Shown: positions 36,586 to 46,478, numbered from the stretch's first letter. The stretch is 64,000 nucleotides of DNA from Methylophaga sp. (GCA_002706095.1 PAJP01000016.1:124001-188000); one strand, 5' to 3'. Numbers and translations are program-made. Notes: generated by a model from the sequence alone, not told the origin.

Positions 36586-37305
36586 ATGCACGGTAAAAGA
36601 AATATTGTCAGTGTCATCGTAATGACTATTTTGGCTATCATAATTTTGCTGAAAGTAATGAGTGGCTCACTTATCAATCATGCTGCACAACTCAAGCTCG
36701 ACGAAATATACATTAATGAAGACTGGCTAATGTCTCGTTACGGTATGGGGAAAATACAACCTGATGTCTCATTTCTCATTGATAACAAGATGTTTTCTCA
36801 GTTTGGTCATCAACTTTTTATTGATGCCAAACCATTAACGCATTTACAACGTCCTCTATTAGGTGGCATCAGCATGGAAGATATCATTGTTTTGACCACT
36901 GATGACGCATTGATTCTTCTGACTCGTGAAGGGGAGTTCATCGAAAAAATGGGCGCTGAAGCAGGCATTCCTGCCCCCATTCAAAATATCGGTCTTTATC
37001 ATGGTGAGCCTGTTTTACAAACACGCCAAGCAATGTGGCGTAGTAACTTTATGCTGGATAAGTGGGAACCGATTTCATTACAAGGCGTCTCATGGAGTAT
37101 GCCGCATCCTTTACCACAATCCGTGCATGATGCACTCAAACAATTTTTCTATGGTAAAGGCATCAGTGTTCAGCAACTTCTAATTGATATACATAACGGT
37201 CGTATCCTTGGCGATCTGGGTATTTGGTTAATAGATTTACTGGGACTCATGATTGTTTTCTTATCTCTGACAGGTTTATGGATGTGGGGTAGACGACAGG
37301 GGTAG
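36586..37305 (+). CDS. PepSY-associated membrane protein of the iron locus
   Basis: 239 residues with an N-terminal helix (about 7-27), a periplasmic domain of about 180 residues, and a C-terminal helix (about 213-235). The end, DIHNGRILGDLGIWLIDLLG then LSLTGLWMW, is the PepSY-associated pattern of proteins found beside TonB receptors and thought to act in periplasmic iron release or reduction. Full PepSY transporters have four helices; this one has only two. It lies beyond a terminator, so it needs its own promoter. Confidence 0.7.
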   Translation: MHGKRNIVSVIVMTILAIIILLKVMSGSLINHAAQLKLDEIYINEDWLMSRYGMGKIQPDVSFLIDNKMFSQFGHQLFIDAKPLTHLQRPLLGGISMEDIIVLTTDDALILLTREGEFIEKMGAEAGIPAPIQNIGLYHGEPVLQTRQAMWRSNFMLDKWEPISLQGVSWSMPHPLPQSVHDALKQFFYGKGISVQQLLIDIHNGRILGDLGIWLIDLLGLMIVFLSLTGLWMWGRRQG

Positions 37306-37346
37306 TTTCTTGTCATGATGCCTTTAACAAAGGAGCCCAACATACG

Positions 37347-38306
37347 ATGAGACAGGCAGATTTTCCCTATTTGCCAAAAGACTTTATTGAGACTGCTGAA
37401 GGTCTTATTTTTGCTGTGGTCAGCTATCACCCTCATCAACAAAAGATTGGCTGCTTTCTGCGGTATGTTCAGAATGGAGGTCAATGGCAAAAGATTGATA
37501 CTGAACAAGCTAACCGTCTTTTGGATCGTCATTACCCACAGTACTTATTCAAATCCAAGCAGTTTGATGCAGAGTTTCATGCCGTCAAACCCGCTGATGT
37601 CACGGTTCATCATCAACCAGAACGCTGTTTAAAAACGCTTCTTGAACGTCCAGCTCACGATGAAATAGAAGAAAAATGTCACCGCCTGATCGAGATATTG
37701 TCGGGGTATGGAGTTGATACTAGCGCCATAGGACTGACTGGATCAATGTTGATTGGCCAGCAAAAGAAAGGCTCAGATATTGATTTGGTCGTTTATGGGC
37801 GTGATGCTTTTTATAAAACTCGTCTCGCAGTAAAGCAAGCCATTGCAGAGCAGCAATTGTCCTCACTAGATATTTCATTGATGAAAGATAATTTTCAGCG
37901 CCGGGGGGGATCGCTTAATTTCGATGAGTTTGCTTGGCATGAGGCACGTAAATATAACAAGGCAGCCATTGATGGAACCAAGTTTGATATTGGTATGGTC
38001 AGTTTGCCTGAAGAAGTTGTGGTCGATCACCATCACTACATGAAACAGGGTATTTCTACCCTCAAAGCGGTGGTGATTGATGATAAGCAAGCATTTGATT
38101 TTCCAGCTCGTTACCTTATAGATAATGAAATGACACCAGAGGTTATTTCGTTTACTCACACGTATGTTGGTCAAGCACAAAAAGGTGAAACGATTGAGGT
38201 TGCAGGAGCTGTAGAGTGTGATTCGGCATCAGGACAACGACGTTTAGTTGTCGGTTCAACCCGTGAAGCAGTTGGTGAATATATAAAGGTGTGCAAAGAA
38301 TTATGA
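37347..38306 (+). CDS. Nucleotidyltransferase-domain protein coupled to gnd
   Basis: 319 residues. The centre holds a polymerase-beta-type nucleotidyltransferase motif, [21 protein letters not shown] (about 131-151), with the G-S-x10-D-x-D metal ligands. The N-terminal 110 residues (start [21 protein letters not shown]) and C-terminal 100 residues are not recognised; the C-terminus ([20 protein letters not shown]) could be a small beta domain. AAAGGAGC precedes the ATG. Its stop overlaps the gnd start by ATGA. Candidates are modification of tRNA, protein or a small molecule; none is supported further. Confidence 0.65.
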   Translation: MRQADFPYLPKDFIETAEGLIFAVVSYHPHQQKIGCFLRYVQNGGQWQKIDTEQANRLLDRHYPQYLFKSKQFDAEFHAVKPADVTVHHQPERCLKTLLERPAHDEIEEKCHRLIEILSGYGVDTSAIGLTGSMLIGQQKKGSDIDLVVYGRDAFYKTRLAVKQAIAEQQLSSLDISLMKDNFQRRGGSLNFDEFAWHEARKYNKAAIDGTKFDIGMVSLPEEVVVDHHHYMKQGISTLKAVVIDDKQAFDFPARYLIDNEMTPEVISFTHTYVGQAQKGETIEVAGAVECDSASGQRRLVVGSTREAVGEYIKVCKEL

Positions 38307-39769
38307 GTGAAGTAGATAATCCCGCAATAGCAGATATCGGTGTCGTTGGACTGGCCGTAATGGGTCAGAACCTTGTCCTGAACATGAATGATAAAGGATT
38401 CAAAGTCGCCGTATTCAATCGTACCACCAGCAAAGTGGACGAGTTTCTCAACGGGCCAGCCAAAGGTACTAATGTTCTTGGCTGTCATGATTTGAAAAGC
38501 TTTGTCAGTAGCTTGAAGCCACCGCGTCGGGTGATGCTTATGGTGAAAGCTGGCCCCGTTATTGATGCTTTTATTGAGCAATTGGTGCCTTACCTTGAAA
38601 AGGGAGACATCATCATTGATGGTGGTAACTCGCTATTTAATGACAGTGATAGAAGAACGCAGGAGCTACGTCAGAAAGGGATTCTATTTATAGGCAGTGG
38701 TGTATCAGGAGGAGAGGAAGGAGCAAGGCATGGACCTTCTTTGATGCCGGGAGGAAATAATGCGGCATGGCCCGCCGTTAAGCCTATTTTCCAGAAAATA
38801 TCAGCACAGGTGGATGGTGAACCCTGCTGTGATTGGGTAGGAAATGATGGGGCTGGTCACTATGTGAAAATGGTACATAACGGAATTGAGTACGGCGATA
38901 TGCAACTCATCTGTGAAGCTTACCAGATGATGCGTGAAGGTCTCGGTATGAGTGGAGAGGAAATTCATCGCGTCTTTGCCGAATGGGATGAGGGCGTTCT
39001 GGACTCTTATTTGATCGAGATTACACGTGATATTTTGGCTAAGCGTGATGAGAATGATGAGTTACTTCTCGATCATATTCTCGACACGGCCGGACAAAAA
39101 GGCACGGGAAAATGGACAGGGATGAATGCGCTGGATCTGGGGATTCCTCTGACATTAATCGGTGAAGCTGTGTTTGCGCGTTGTTTGTCCTCTCTAAAAG
39201 ACGAGCGTGTGACGGCGTCAAAAGTTTTACCTGCCATCACAGCACGTTTCGACGGTGACAAGGCGGAGATGGTTAACGCTATCCGTGATGCTTTATATGC
39301 ATCAAAAATAATCTCTTATGCTCAAGGGTATATGCTGATGCGTGAAGCGGCTAAAACGTATGGTTGGCAGCTCAATTATGGTGGCATAGCGCTAATGTGG
39401 CGAGGTGGTTGCATTATTCGTAGCCAGTTTCTTGGCAAAATTCGTGATGCGTTTGATATTAACCCTGATCTACAGAATTTATTACTGGATGATTTCTTTA
39501 TTGACGCTATCACCCATGCCCTGCCTGGATGGCGTAAAGCTGTGGCTACAGCGGTCAGCATAGGTGTTCCTGTCCCTACATTTAGCAGCGCCCTGTCATT
39601 TTATGATGGGTATCGTAGTGAACGCTTACCTGCCAATTTACTACAGGCACAGCGAGATTATTTTGGTGCTCATACATATGAACGAGTGGATAAGCCACGT
39701 GGCGAATTTTTCCATACTAACTGGACAGGACATGGTGGCGATGTTTCAGCATCTAACTATGATGTATAA
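38303..39769 (+). CDS. gnd: 6-Phosphogluconate dehydrogenase, decarboxylating
   Basis: 488 residues from the ATG at 38303, the usual length of the long dimeric form. The NADP fold motif is [13 protein letters not shown]; the Arg in [11 protein letters not shown] suits NADP. Catalytic blocks are [38 protein letters not shown] and the C-terminal [13 protein letters not shown]. In ribulose-monophosphate methylotrophs this enzyme drives cyclic oxidation of formaldehyde to CO2 and makes NADPH. The start is coupled to the nucleotidyltransferase gene. Confidence 0.96.
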   Translation: MSEVDNPAIADIGVVGLAVMGQNLVLNMNDKGFKVAVFNRTTSKVDEFLNGPAKGTNVLGCHDLKSFVSSLKPPRRVMLMVKAGPVIDAFIEQLVPYLEKGDIIIDGGNSLFNDSDRRTQELRQKGILFIGSGVSGGEEGARHGPSLMPGGNNAAWPAVKPIFQKISAQVDGEPCCDWVGNDGAGHYVKMVHNGIEYGDMQLICEAYQMMREGLGMSGEEIHRVFAEWDEGVLDSYLIEITRDILAKRDENDELLLDHILDTAGQKGTGKWTGMNALDLGIPLTLIGEAVFARCLSSLKDERVTASKVLPAITARFDGDKAEMVNAIRDALYASKIISYAQGYMLMREAAKTYGWQLNYGGIALMWRGGCIIRSQFLGKIRDAFDINPDLQNLLLDDFFIDAITHALPGWRKAVATAVSIGVPVPTFSSALSFYDGYRSERLPANLLQAQRDYFGAHTYERVDKPRGEFFHTNWTGHGGDVSASNYDV

Positions 39770-39787
39770 GCAACGACAGCCATAAAT

Positions 39788-39817
39788 AAAAAAAGCGGTC
39801 AAATGACCGCTTTTTTT
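39788..39817. terminator. Bidirectional terminator after gnd
   Basis: Perfect stem of seven A's plus GCGGTC, loop AAAT, GACCGC and seven T's. It also reaches the stop of the convergent gene. Confidence 0.9.
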
Positions 39818-40703
39818 ATAGGCCCTGATTGAGTTTGCTATGTCTTGTTAAGGTCAATAATTGATTAGGCTCACCCACAATAAATATATTGCCATCATTA
39901 TCAACGGTCACTCCTTCAGGTTGTTTCATAATGGGCCATAGATTAAAGATCCCTTTTTTTAGACTCTGCTTTGAGAGTGTATTGCCACTTAAGTTAATTA
40001 GATTCAACTCATGCGAAGCTTCACTGAGTACTAATAGGTAAGGTGATTGTTCTATATAAAATAAACTGATACCAGCGAAGTCCTTTACCAGCTCAGGTAA
40101 AGTTTGATTTAACTTCTCTACATCCACTTGGGTAATATCTCTGTCTGTTTCATCAGTCATATGATTCAGAATCATAGGGGGCTCTTCCTGTAAGATAAAA
40201 AATCCATAATGGGGGGACCAGGCTAATCCCTCCATAGCATGGTTATCTAATCTTGCCCAATTCATATGTAAGTGTTTACTGTCTGAGTAATTTACTCTTT
40301 CTGTTTTTTCATCAATAGTGAAGAAAACCAGCTTTTGTCTTCTCTCCTCGGTGACTACAAATTGGTTCTGACCAAGGTAGGCGACACTCTCTGTATCGAT
40401 AAAACCATCCAGATCAATTCGACGGACAATATCGCCTTGTTTTGTGAGTTCGATGAGTTGTTCAGGGTTATTGAGAACAGCAAATAAATGATCTGTTTCT
40501 GGTTGGTAGCTTAAACCAGACAGATTATCTTCGATACCAGCAATAGTGATCGGTTTACCAACTGAATAATGGGCGTTGAGATCCCAAGGATTAGTCTCTT
40601 TGATTTGAGCTTCGGTGTTTGTGTAACTCAGCAATAATATGAGACTGAAACAGGCTAATGTTAACGTTAACCAGTGACCGGAAATGCGTTTCAGCTGTTG
40701 CAT
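39816..40703 (-). CDS. SdiA-regulated-family (YjiK-like) membrane-anchored beta-propeller
   Basis: 295 residues from the ATG at 40703 (GAGGTAAAC before it). An N-terminal membrane helix (about 9-27) and a periplasmic domain of repeated strand units: ITIAGIEDNLSGLSYQPE, TDHLFAVLNNPEQLIELT, ESVAYLGQNQFVVTEERRQ, PEGVTVDNDGNIFIVGEPN. This pattern is that of the SdiA-regulated family; such domains often bind ligands or metals. Function unknown. Confidence 0.78.
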   Translation of the reverse strand: MQQLKRISGHWLTLTLACFSLILLLSYTNTEAQIKETNPWDLNAHYSVGKPITIAGIEDNLSGLSYQPETDHLFAVLNNPEQLIELTKQGDIVRRIDLDGFIDTESVAYLGQNQFVVTEERRQKLVFFTIDEKTERVNYSDSKHLHMNWARLDNHAMEGLAWSPHYGFFILQEEPPMILNHMTDETDRDITQVDVEKLNQTLPELVKDFAGISLFYIEQSPYLLVLSEASHELNLINLSGNTLSKQSLKKGIFNLWPIMKQPEGVTVDNDGNIFIVGEPNQLLTLTRHSKLNQGL

Positions 40704-40814
40704 GTTTACCTCATTTATTGATGACAATAAGTTGAGCTTAGTCATGCAATCTTAATCAAAGCTGAAAATGGGTAGGCTTATATGTAAAACATGAATGGGT
40801 AGAGCAGGGTAGTC

Positions 40815-40844
40815 AAAAAAAAGCGGAACTGTTGCCAGTTCCGC
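40815..40844 (-). terminator. Intrinsic terminator after the PsiE-like gene
   Basis: On the minus strand: 9-bp stem GCGGAACTG, loop GCAA, then eight T's, 30 bases past the stop. Confidence 0.88.
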
Positions 40845-40874
40845 CAAACAAGCTGTTCATCGCGTTATTTATGA

Positions 40875-41270
40875 TCAGCTTTCAACTTTATCCTGTATTA
40901 ATTGTTTACAGTAATGAATGATGATGATCGATGCTCCTATTAATAAAATAGAAGAAGCGATTCCCAGAATCCGCCATGTATCAATATTTTTCATATCAAG
41001 AATCAGATAACGGGCTAAAGCAACAATCGCTATATACAACGGTATCTTGATAGGAAGTTCACCCGACTCGTAATAAACCGCTACCATCGTCAGAACCTCT
41101 AGGTATATGAACATAAGTAGCAGATCAGTGAGTGATACATAGCTGTTGGTAATCATGATGTTGACTTCGATACCAATGGCTACCATGGTGGCAATCGCAA
41201 CAAGAATCAAACCAACATCTTGTGCAAACAGCAGTGATCGACTTACAGAATTCTTTATTCGGTGTTGCAT
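40875..41270 (-). CDS. PsiE-family membrane protein
   Basis: 131 residues from the ATG at 41270 (TGGAGAAAAAACG before it), with four membrane helices. Family blocks are DLLLMFIYLEVLTMVAVYYESGELP and PLYIAIVALARYLILD. PsiE is phosphate-starvation inducible in E. coli; its role is unknown. No clear Pho box is seen before this copy. Confidence 0.8.
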   Translation of the reverse strand: MQHRIKNSVSRSLLFAQDVGLILVAIATMVAIGIEVNIMITNSYVSLTDLLLMFIYLEVLTMVAVYYESGELPIKIPLYIAIVALARYLILDMKNIDTWRILGIASSILLIGASIIIIHYCKQLIQDKVES

Positions 41271-41487
41271 CGTTTTTTCTCCATTAAAAAAACACACCAC
41301 ACAAGAATGACTGTTTTTTAAACATGCTTTTGTAAGTTGTTTAAGAAGCAGAGATCCAAATTTGTGTGGATGGTCATACTAACAGCCATGAAAAAAAAAT
41401 GTTTTGTTTTTGTGTCCAAAAAATGGCAATAAGCAGGACTACGAGACAAGTTCTCAAGACATTTTGAGATAGAAAGAAGGTAAGATT

Positions 41488-41516
41488 CACGCATCATAAA
41501 GTCGTTATGATGCGTG
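41488..41516 (-). terminator. Hairpin after the 74-aa membrane protein gene
   Basis: Perfect 12-bp stem CACGCATCATAA with a 5-base loop, 12 bases past the stop. There is no T-run, so it may protect the mRNA end more than stop transcription. Confidence 0.5.
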
Positions 41517-41527
41517 ATGATAGCCGT

Positions 41528-41752
41528 TTAACGGCGACGACGGCCAGTTGGAACTAAGAGTAACAGTGTGCCCAAACCAATACTGATGGCACCGAGCCAT
41601 TCAGGTACATGGTAAATTTCTTTTTCATCAACTTGCAGCTCAATGATACCGAGATCCGCTTCATGGGTTTTCTTGGTAAATGGAATGTCATCGATCACTA
41701 AGCCCGCTGTACCTGCAGCAATAAATAAAATACCGAGTAATTTAAGCAGCAT
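41528..41752 (-). CDS. Small two-helix membrane protein (74 aa)
   Basis: Two hydrophobic helices (about 3-20 and 52-68) flank a polar loop, ending in PTGRRRR. No family recognised. It lies downstream of two small lipoprotein genes on the same strand, 13 bases from the nearer one, so they may share a transcript. Confidence 0.65.
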   Translation of the reverse strand: MLLKLLGILFIAAGTAGLVIDDIPFTKKTHEADLGIIELQVDEKEIYHVPEWLGAISIGLGTLLLLVPTGRRRR

Positions 41753-41765
41753 TATTTATTCCTGT

Positions 41766-41915
41766 TTATTTGTTATGGCCTGGCGCATTTTCACTATTGC
41801 CCGGCTCATTGGGATCATGGCCTGGTGGCATTGTTTTATGTGGGTGGTAGTGATGACAGGCACTCAGCAATAAGAATGCGCACAGACTTAGCAACTTTAA
41901 AACATGAATAAACAT
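41766..41915 (-). CDS. Tiny lipoprotein (49 aa)
   Basis: Found by reading the minus strand. MFIHVLKLLSLCAFLLLSAC is a lipoprotein signal with lipobox LLSAC (Cys 20). The mature part is a short His- and Pro-rich tail (CHHYHPHKTMPPGHDPNEPG). About 29 residues remain after cleavage. The His cluster could bind metal. Too short for similarity to help; the intact signal and lipobox are the support. AGAAACC precedes the ATG. Confidence 0.6.
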   Translation of the reverse strand: MFIHVLKLLSLCAFLLLSACHHYHPHKTMPPGHDPNEPGNSENAPGHNK

Positions 41916-41994
41916 AGGTTTCTCCACAATAAACATATGCGCATACTATCATTGGTGCTCATCAAAGGCTTGTGAAAAGGAACTTGATGGCGGA

Positions 41995-42153
41995 TCAATG
42001 GCTCACGGCATCGATATATTGATGTGAGACTGTTTCAGGTGACTGATGATATCGATCGGATTCTATTAAGTATCGGGTTGCGCAGCCAGTCAGGGAAAAA
42101 AATAAACCAGTAAAAATGATGCAGTTGAGTGTTTTTGAAAAACGAATAAACAT
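41995..42153 (-). CDS. Tiny lipoprotein (52 aa)
   Basis: Minus-strand reading begins MFIRFSKTLNCIIFTGLFF and reaches lipobox SLTGC (Cys 24), then a polar tail (ATRYLIESDRYHQSPET) of under 30 residues. It resembles its neighbour at 41766-41915 in size, opening and plan, though the tails differ. The region upstream has a strong AT-rich dyad (near 42170-42215). No family recognised. Confidence 0.55.
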   Translation of the reverse strand: MFIRFSKTLNCIIFTGLFFSLTGCATRYLIESDRYHQSPETVSHQYIDAVSH

Positions 42154-42266
42154 ATCAGTCAATCCAATCAATCATTGATGATTAGATGCTATATCAATTT
42201 AATTGGATTGACTGATTATTTTTAATAATCAAAGCATAAAGTTGAGAAAAAGGCGTTCTAACTCAA

Positions 42267-42575
42267 CTAATCTTTTTGTTTTAGTTCTGTTGATACTTGA
42301 ATATATTGGTCAAAATTCTGAATATAATCATCCATATTCATTTCTAACATTTGTCGATATTCTTTTACAAAAAATTCGATAGTTTCATCTCTTGCATCAG
42401 CCATATCCTGACTTTTAGTCCAGCCTGATGCGCTGAACCAGGCGGTGTATCGGGCCAGAGAATACATAAATGAAGCACTAACTTCGCCGGCCGCTACTCC
42501 TTTTTCCATCTGTTCATTAGCCAGTGCGATAAATGCATCCGCACGGTTAAAAAAGGCATTATCTCTCTCACTCAT
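42267..42575 (-). CDS. DUF3144-like protein
   Basis: 102 residues, soluble and helical: FFNRADAFIALANEQMEKG, ASFMYSLARYTAWFSASG, then an acidic tail with MLEMNMDDYIQNFDQYI. I recognise this pattern as DUF3144, a family of unknown role in marine Gammaproteobacteria. No signal peptide. Confidence 0.75.
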   Translation of the reverse strand: MSERDNAFFNRADAFIALANEQMEKGVAAGEVSASFMYSLARYTAWFSASGWTKSQDMADARDETIEFFVKEYRQMLEMNMDDYIQNFDQYIQVSTELKQKD

Positions 42576-42696
42576 AAGGTTTCGCTTTTATTTTTTATGG
42601 TTTGGCGGTATCACCAAGACTAGAAAACTAAGCATAAGCAATGAGTGAAAACTTGGCTAAGGAATCATCCCTGTATATTGATATGAAAGAAGCTTT

Positions 42697-44013
42697 TTAT
42701 TGTGCTTCTTTCATCAGATAGGCCGGTAACATGGCTAGAAAACTCATCAAAGCAAAAATCAATAGAACGGTTTGTTCACCATACCAATGCGAAATGAAGC
42801 TAAATAATCCCCCTAGCAATAAAAACAGTCCAATGATGGTATTTGAGAGAGCCGTGTATATAGCCCGTTTATCCTGATCCGCGATATCGACTAAGTGAAT
42901 TGAGCGTCCCATTCGAACACCTTCATAAGCGATCATCAGCGCGAATAATAAAAAGGGCAATATCCAGTTTGTCTCTAGTAGATGATAGTTGGCCGCAATC
43001 ACCGTGAAAACAAGAGCAGTACCCGCACTAAAGCCTGAAAAGAACAAGACTTTCCGGCTGGAAATATCGGCGAGACGACCCCAGACATAACCGCTGATCA
43101 AACTGGCTAATGATGAGGCAAACAATAAGCTGCCTAAACCACCGATAGAGTTATCCATTTGCTTTGCATTCAATGCCAGCATGAACGGTGGTGCAAGTGC
43201 CGTCGCTATCAGTAATGCACGAGTCAGGATAAATAGTCCCAACTCACGATCAGTGTATAAATATGAAAGGTTCTTTCTGGCAACGATAAAAAGATTCTTA
43301 CCCCCTTCTGTCGCGCCTTTTCGTTCTTCTAATGTTGAAAATAATGCACAGGCGAGAATCCAGAAGCCTGCAGCAAAGAACAGCCCTATGGTTACCAGCG
43401 TTAATTTATCAACGACTTCAAGAGAAATAAGCAGCGCATAGGTAATCACTAACCCGGCTGATAAAGAGGATGCTGCGCCAGTCGCTGTGCCTCGCTTGGC
43501 CTTACTGACTGTTTTGCCCAGAACATCTTTATAGGATACAGAACACAAGCTTCTTGAAAGTGCCAGCACGCCTAATAGTGAAACTATAACAATACCGAGC
43601 AGCGTACCGTCTAGCGTCATCACCGCTATGCCCATGCCTGCCGCACTCAGACCTTGAATCAAACTCCCCAATACCCAAACATATTTACGTAGAGCCAGAG
43701 AACGTACGGTATCAGCAATAAATAATTGTGGTAGAAGCGATCCGGCTTCTCGAATGGGCACGAGTAAACCGATGAAATAAGCAGGTGTCCCTAGTGTAGT
43801 AAGAATCCAGCTTAAGATGAGTTTAGGATTTACAAAGGCATCAGCCGACTTTGTTAGTGATAAAGAGAGAACATGCGTTGAAAAGTTTCGTGGTTGTTCG
43901 TCACAGGCTTCTTCCGGTATGTCTTTACAAGCTCTGCCATCATCTTCTGCAGTTAGGGTATTCCACGCTAGTTCAGCCGCGCTTTCAGTGAAATCATTTT
44001 CTTGCTTTGGCAC
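42697..44013 (-). CDS. Major facilitator superfamily transporter
   Basis: 438 residues with a polar N-terminus of about 55 residues (acidic, three Cys) and then 12 membrane helices in two halves. The central cytoplasmic loop, STLEERKGATEGGKN, lies near residue 225. The loop between helices 2 and 3 lacks a clear G-x3-D-R-x-G-R-R motif, but GRLADISSRKVLF in the second half is its counterpart. The substrate is unknown. Followed by a small membrane protein gene on the same strand 32 bases upstream in transcript order. Confidence 0.8.
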   Translation of the reverse strand: MPKQENDFTESAAELAWNTLTAEDDGRACKDIPEEACDEQPRNFSTHVLSLSLTKSADAFVNPKLILSWILTTLGTPAYFIGLLVPIREAGSLLPQLFIADTVRSLALRKYVWVLGSLIQGLSAAGMGIAVMTLDGTLLGIVIVSLLGVLALSRSLCSVSYKDVLGKTVSKAKRGTATGAASSLSAGLVITYALLISLEVVDKLTLVTIGLFFAAGFWILACALFSTLEERKGATEGGKNLFIVARKNLSYLYTDRELGLFILTRALLIATALAPPFMLALNAKQMDNSIGGLGSLLFASSLASLISGYVWGRLADISSRKVLFFSGFSAGTALVFTVIAANYHLLETNWILPFLLFALMIAYEGVRMGRSIHLVDIADQDKRAIYTALSNTIIGLFLLLGGLFSFISHWYGEQTVLLIFALMSFLAMLPAYLMKEAQ

Positions 44014-44045
44014 AATGCAAAATACCCTTAATGTTCAGCTATATC

Positions 44046-44477
44046 CTAATCTTCATCCACATCGTCTGTATCAATTTGCCCAGAGATACGGCGACGGATG
44101 TGCGACCATGACATACCGACGGCTAACACCGCTGAGATAAGGAATAGGGCGATGTAGCTGAGAATAGAGAAATCATCAATGCCCAGTAAGCCAAGATCAA
44201 CCAGCCACCAGATAATAATTGCAAAGAACGCCAGTGCGAGTAATAAGCCAAATCCACCTAGCGAACGAAACGTCGCTCTCAGATAAATCGTCCAGCCGAT
44301 CATTAATAACACCGTTGTCATCGCAAATGGTGGTGTTTTAAACGTTCCCTGGCCAAAAAACGCATCCTGAGCCCAGTGATAATAGCTATAACCACTCGGG
44401 TTGTAACTGACAAAGACCAGAAGTAAAGCAAACAAAAAACGTACAAAAAAACTCTGGGAGTTGAAGCGTTGGGCCAT
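44046..44477 (-). CDS. Small membrane protein, DUF6524-like
   Basis: 143 residues with four membrane helices. Family-like blocks are FFVRFLFALLLVFVSYNPSG, YSYYHWA and ATFRSLGGFGLLLA; the C-terminus is acidic (DTDDVDED). I associate this with DUF6524, with moderate certainty. It precedes the MFS gene by 32 bases, so the two may form an operon. Confidence 0.65.
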   Translation of the reverse strand: MAQRFNSQSFFVRFLFALLLVFVSYNPSGYSYYHWAQDAFFGQGTFKTPPFAMTTVLLMIGWTIYLRATFRSLGGFGLLLALAFFAIIIWWLVDLGLLGIDDFSILSYIALFLISAVLAVGMSWSHIRRRISGQIDTDDVDED

Positions 44478-44581
44478 GTGGTGTCCTTCTTATTTATCGT
44501 ATGCAGACTGGGAATACATCATAGCGTTTGTTTTATGTTTAGCAATGCTCTCCACTAGATAGTAGACAAGTGAAACATTAA

Positions 44582-44857
44582 TTAGCGAATCTCAAAATCA
44601 GTGAATGTTTGGTCTGGTGATTGCTCACTGATGTCAAGTGAAGTGACTTCAGCAAATCGTGGGCCTTGATTAGCCCACTTGAGCATGCATTCCAGTTGCT
44701 CGGTTTCACCTTGAATGAGTAGTTCAACTCGACCATCAGTCAGGTTTCTGACCCAGCCCGTTACGCCGAGTTGATGAGCTTGTTGCTGGGCCGAGTAGCG
44801 GTAACTGACGCCTTGAACCCGACCACTGATGAAACAATGTTTTTGTTTTATTCCCAT
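44582..44857 (-). CDS. acyP: Acylphosphatase
   Basis: 91 residues. The active-site loop [16 protein letters not shown] (near 12) holds the phosphate-binding Arg, and the catalytic Asn is in [17 protein letters not shown] (near 37). It hydrolyses acyl phosphates such as acetyl or carbamoyl phosphate. Its start overlaps the 3' end of guaA by 10 bases, so it is translated from the guaB-guaA transcript. Confidence 0.92.
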   Translation of the reverse strand: MGIKQKHCFISGRVQGVSYRYSAQQQAHQLGVTGWVRNLTDGRVELLIQGETEQLECMLKWANQGPRFAEVTSLDISEQSPDQTFTDFEIR

Positions 44858-46425
44858 TCAATCGTGGCGGGTGGTTTGCCTGAGATATCATAAACAACCC
44901 GAGAAATACCGGCTGTTTCATTAATGATACGACGTGAAACCAGATCCAGAAAATCATAAGGCAGATTGGCCCAGCGGGCTGTCATGAAATCAATCGTTTC
45001 TACAGCGCGTAGTGATACGACATAGTCGTAACGGCGACCATCACCCATCACACCGACTGATTTCACAGGAAGGAATACAGCAAATGCCTGACTGGTCTTA
45101 TCGTACAGGTCGTGTTTACGCAACTCTTCGATAAAGATGTTATCGGCTTTACGTAGTAAGTCAGCAAATTCTTTTTTCACTTCGCCAAGAATGCGCACAC
45201 CTAAGCCAGGGCCTGGGAACGGATGACGATAAACCATATCAGATGGCAGACCGAGTTCTACACCTAACTTGCGCACTTCATCCTTGAATAATTCACGTAG
45301 AGGCTCAACCAGTTGCAGTTTCATATGCTCTGGCAAGCCACCGACATTATGGTGAGTCTTAATAACGTGAGCTTTACCGGTTTTGGCTGCTGCAGACTCA
45401 ATGACATCTGGATAGATAGTGCCTTGAGCCAGCCATTTCACATTTTTTAATTTGGCGGATTCTTCATCAAAGACTTCAACAAAGACACGGCCGATGATTT
45501 TACGTTTTTTCTCAGGATCGGCTTCACCCGCTAACTCATTCAGGAAACGATCTTCGGCATCGACACGAATCACTCGAATACCCATGTGTTTAGCAAACAT
45601 CGCCATAACCTGATCACCTTCGTTTTCACGAAGCAGACCATTATCAACGAAGACACAGGTTAACTGGTCACCAATGGCTTTATGCAGAAGAGCAGCCACA
45701 ACAGATGAGTCGACGCCACCTGATAATCCAAGCAATACTTCGTCATCACCGACCTGTTCACGGATAGCTTTGATGCTGTCTTCGATGATATTGGCTGAAG
45801 TCCACAAACACTCGCAGCCACAGATATCTACAAGAAAACGCTCAATCATGCGCTGGCCTTGTGTGGTATGCGTGACTTCGGGATGGAATTGAACACCATA
45901 AAAGTGGCGCTCTTCATCGGCCATGCCAGCAATAGGGGCGCTGTCGGTGCTGGCGATAATTTTAAAACCTTCAGGCAATTCAGCGACGCGATCACCATGG
46001 CTCATCCATACATCGAGCATACCCCAGCCTTCAGCGGTAGTATGATCTTCAATATCGCGAAGTAATTCAGAATGACCTCGAGCACGAATCTGTGCATAAC
46101 CGAATTCACGGTGATTGGATGATTCTACCGCCCCACCAAGTTGGGCAGCCATGGTTTGCATGCCATAACAAATGCCTAAGACGGGTAAACCCATCTCAAA
46201 TACCGCTTGTGGTGCGCTAGGTGCCGCTTCTCCAATCGTTGAGTCTGGTCCACCCGATAAAATAATACCTTTGGGATTAAACTCACGGATTTCGGCTTCA
46301 GTTATTTCAGGATTGCGCAGTTCGCAATATACGCCGGCTTCACGAATACGTCGTGCGATAAGCTGTGTGTACTGAGAGCCAAAATCAAGAATAAGGATGC
46401 GGTGGTCGTGGATATTGCTGCTCAT
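44848..46425 (-). CDS. guaA: GMP synthase (glutamine-hydrolysing)
   Basis: 525 residues from the ATG at 46425, the usual length. N-terminal class I amidotransferase: Cys in LGICYGMQ (near 86), His/Glu in FHPEVTHT (near 181). ATP-pyrophosphatase P-loop [10 protein letters not shown] (near 234). C-terminal dimerisation domain ends with TIEWE. It converts XMP to GMP. Follows guaB as in most Gammaproteobacteria. An in-frame start ten codons upstream is less likely. Confidence 0.97.
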   Translation of the reverse strand: MSSNIHDHRILILDFGSQYTQLIARRIREAGVYCELRNPEITEAEIREFNPKGIILSGGPDSTIGEAAPSAPQAVFEMGLPVLGICYGMQTMAAQLGGAVESSNHREFGYAQIRARGHSELLRDIEDHTTAEGWGMLDVWMSHGDRVAELPEGFKIIASTDSAPIAGMADEERHFYGVQFHPEVTHTTQGQRMIERFLVDICGCECLWTSANIIEDSIKAIREQVGDDEVLLGLSGGVDSSVVAALLHKAIGDQLTCVFVDNGLLRENEGDQVMAMFAKHMGIRVIRVDAEDRFLNELAGEADPEKKRKIIGRVFVEVFDEESAKLKNVKWLAQGTIYPDVIESAAAKTGKAHVIKTHHNVGGLPEHMKLQLVEPLRELFKDEVRKLGVELGLPSDMVYRHPFPGPGLGVRILGEVKKEFADLLRKADNIFIEELRKHDLYDKTSQAFAVFLPVKSVGVMGDGRRYDYVVSLRAVETIDFMTARWANLPYDFLDLVSRRIINETAGISRVVYDISGKPPATIEWE

Positions 46426-46451
46426 TGAGGTATCTTCAACTCTGTTAAATA

Positions 46452-46478
46452 ACAACTGCCCCAGAGAGGGGCAGTTGT
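46452..46478 (-). other. Hairpin between guaB and guaA
   Basis: Perfect 11-bp stem ACAACTGCCCC with loop of 5 (TCTCT on the minus strand), 7 bases after the guaB stop and 26 before guaA. No T-run follows. It is more likely to stabilise or process the guaB part of the mRNA than to end it. Confidence 0.5.

Noticed and set aside
41271..41400. Pho box before the PsiE-like gene
   Set aside because: Only isolated fragments of the consensus (such as CAGTCAT) are present without the second repeat at the correct spacing.
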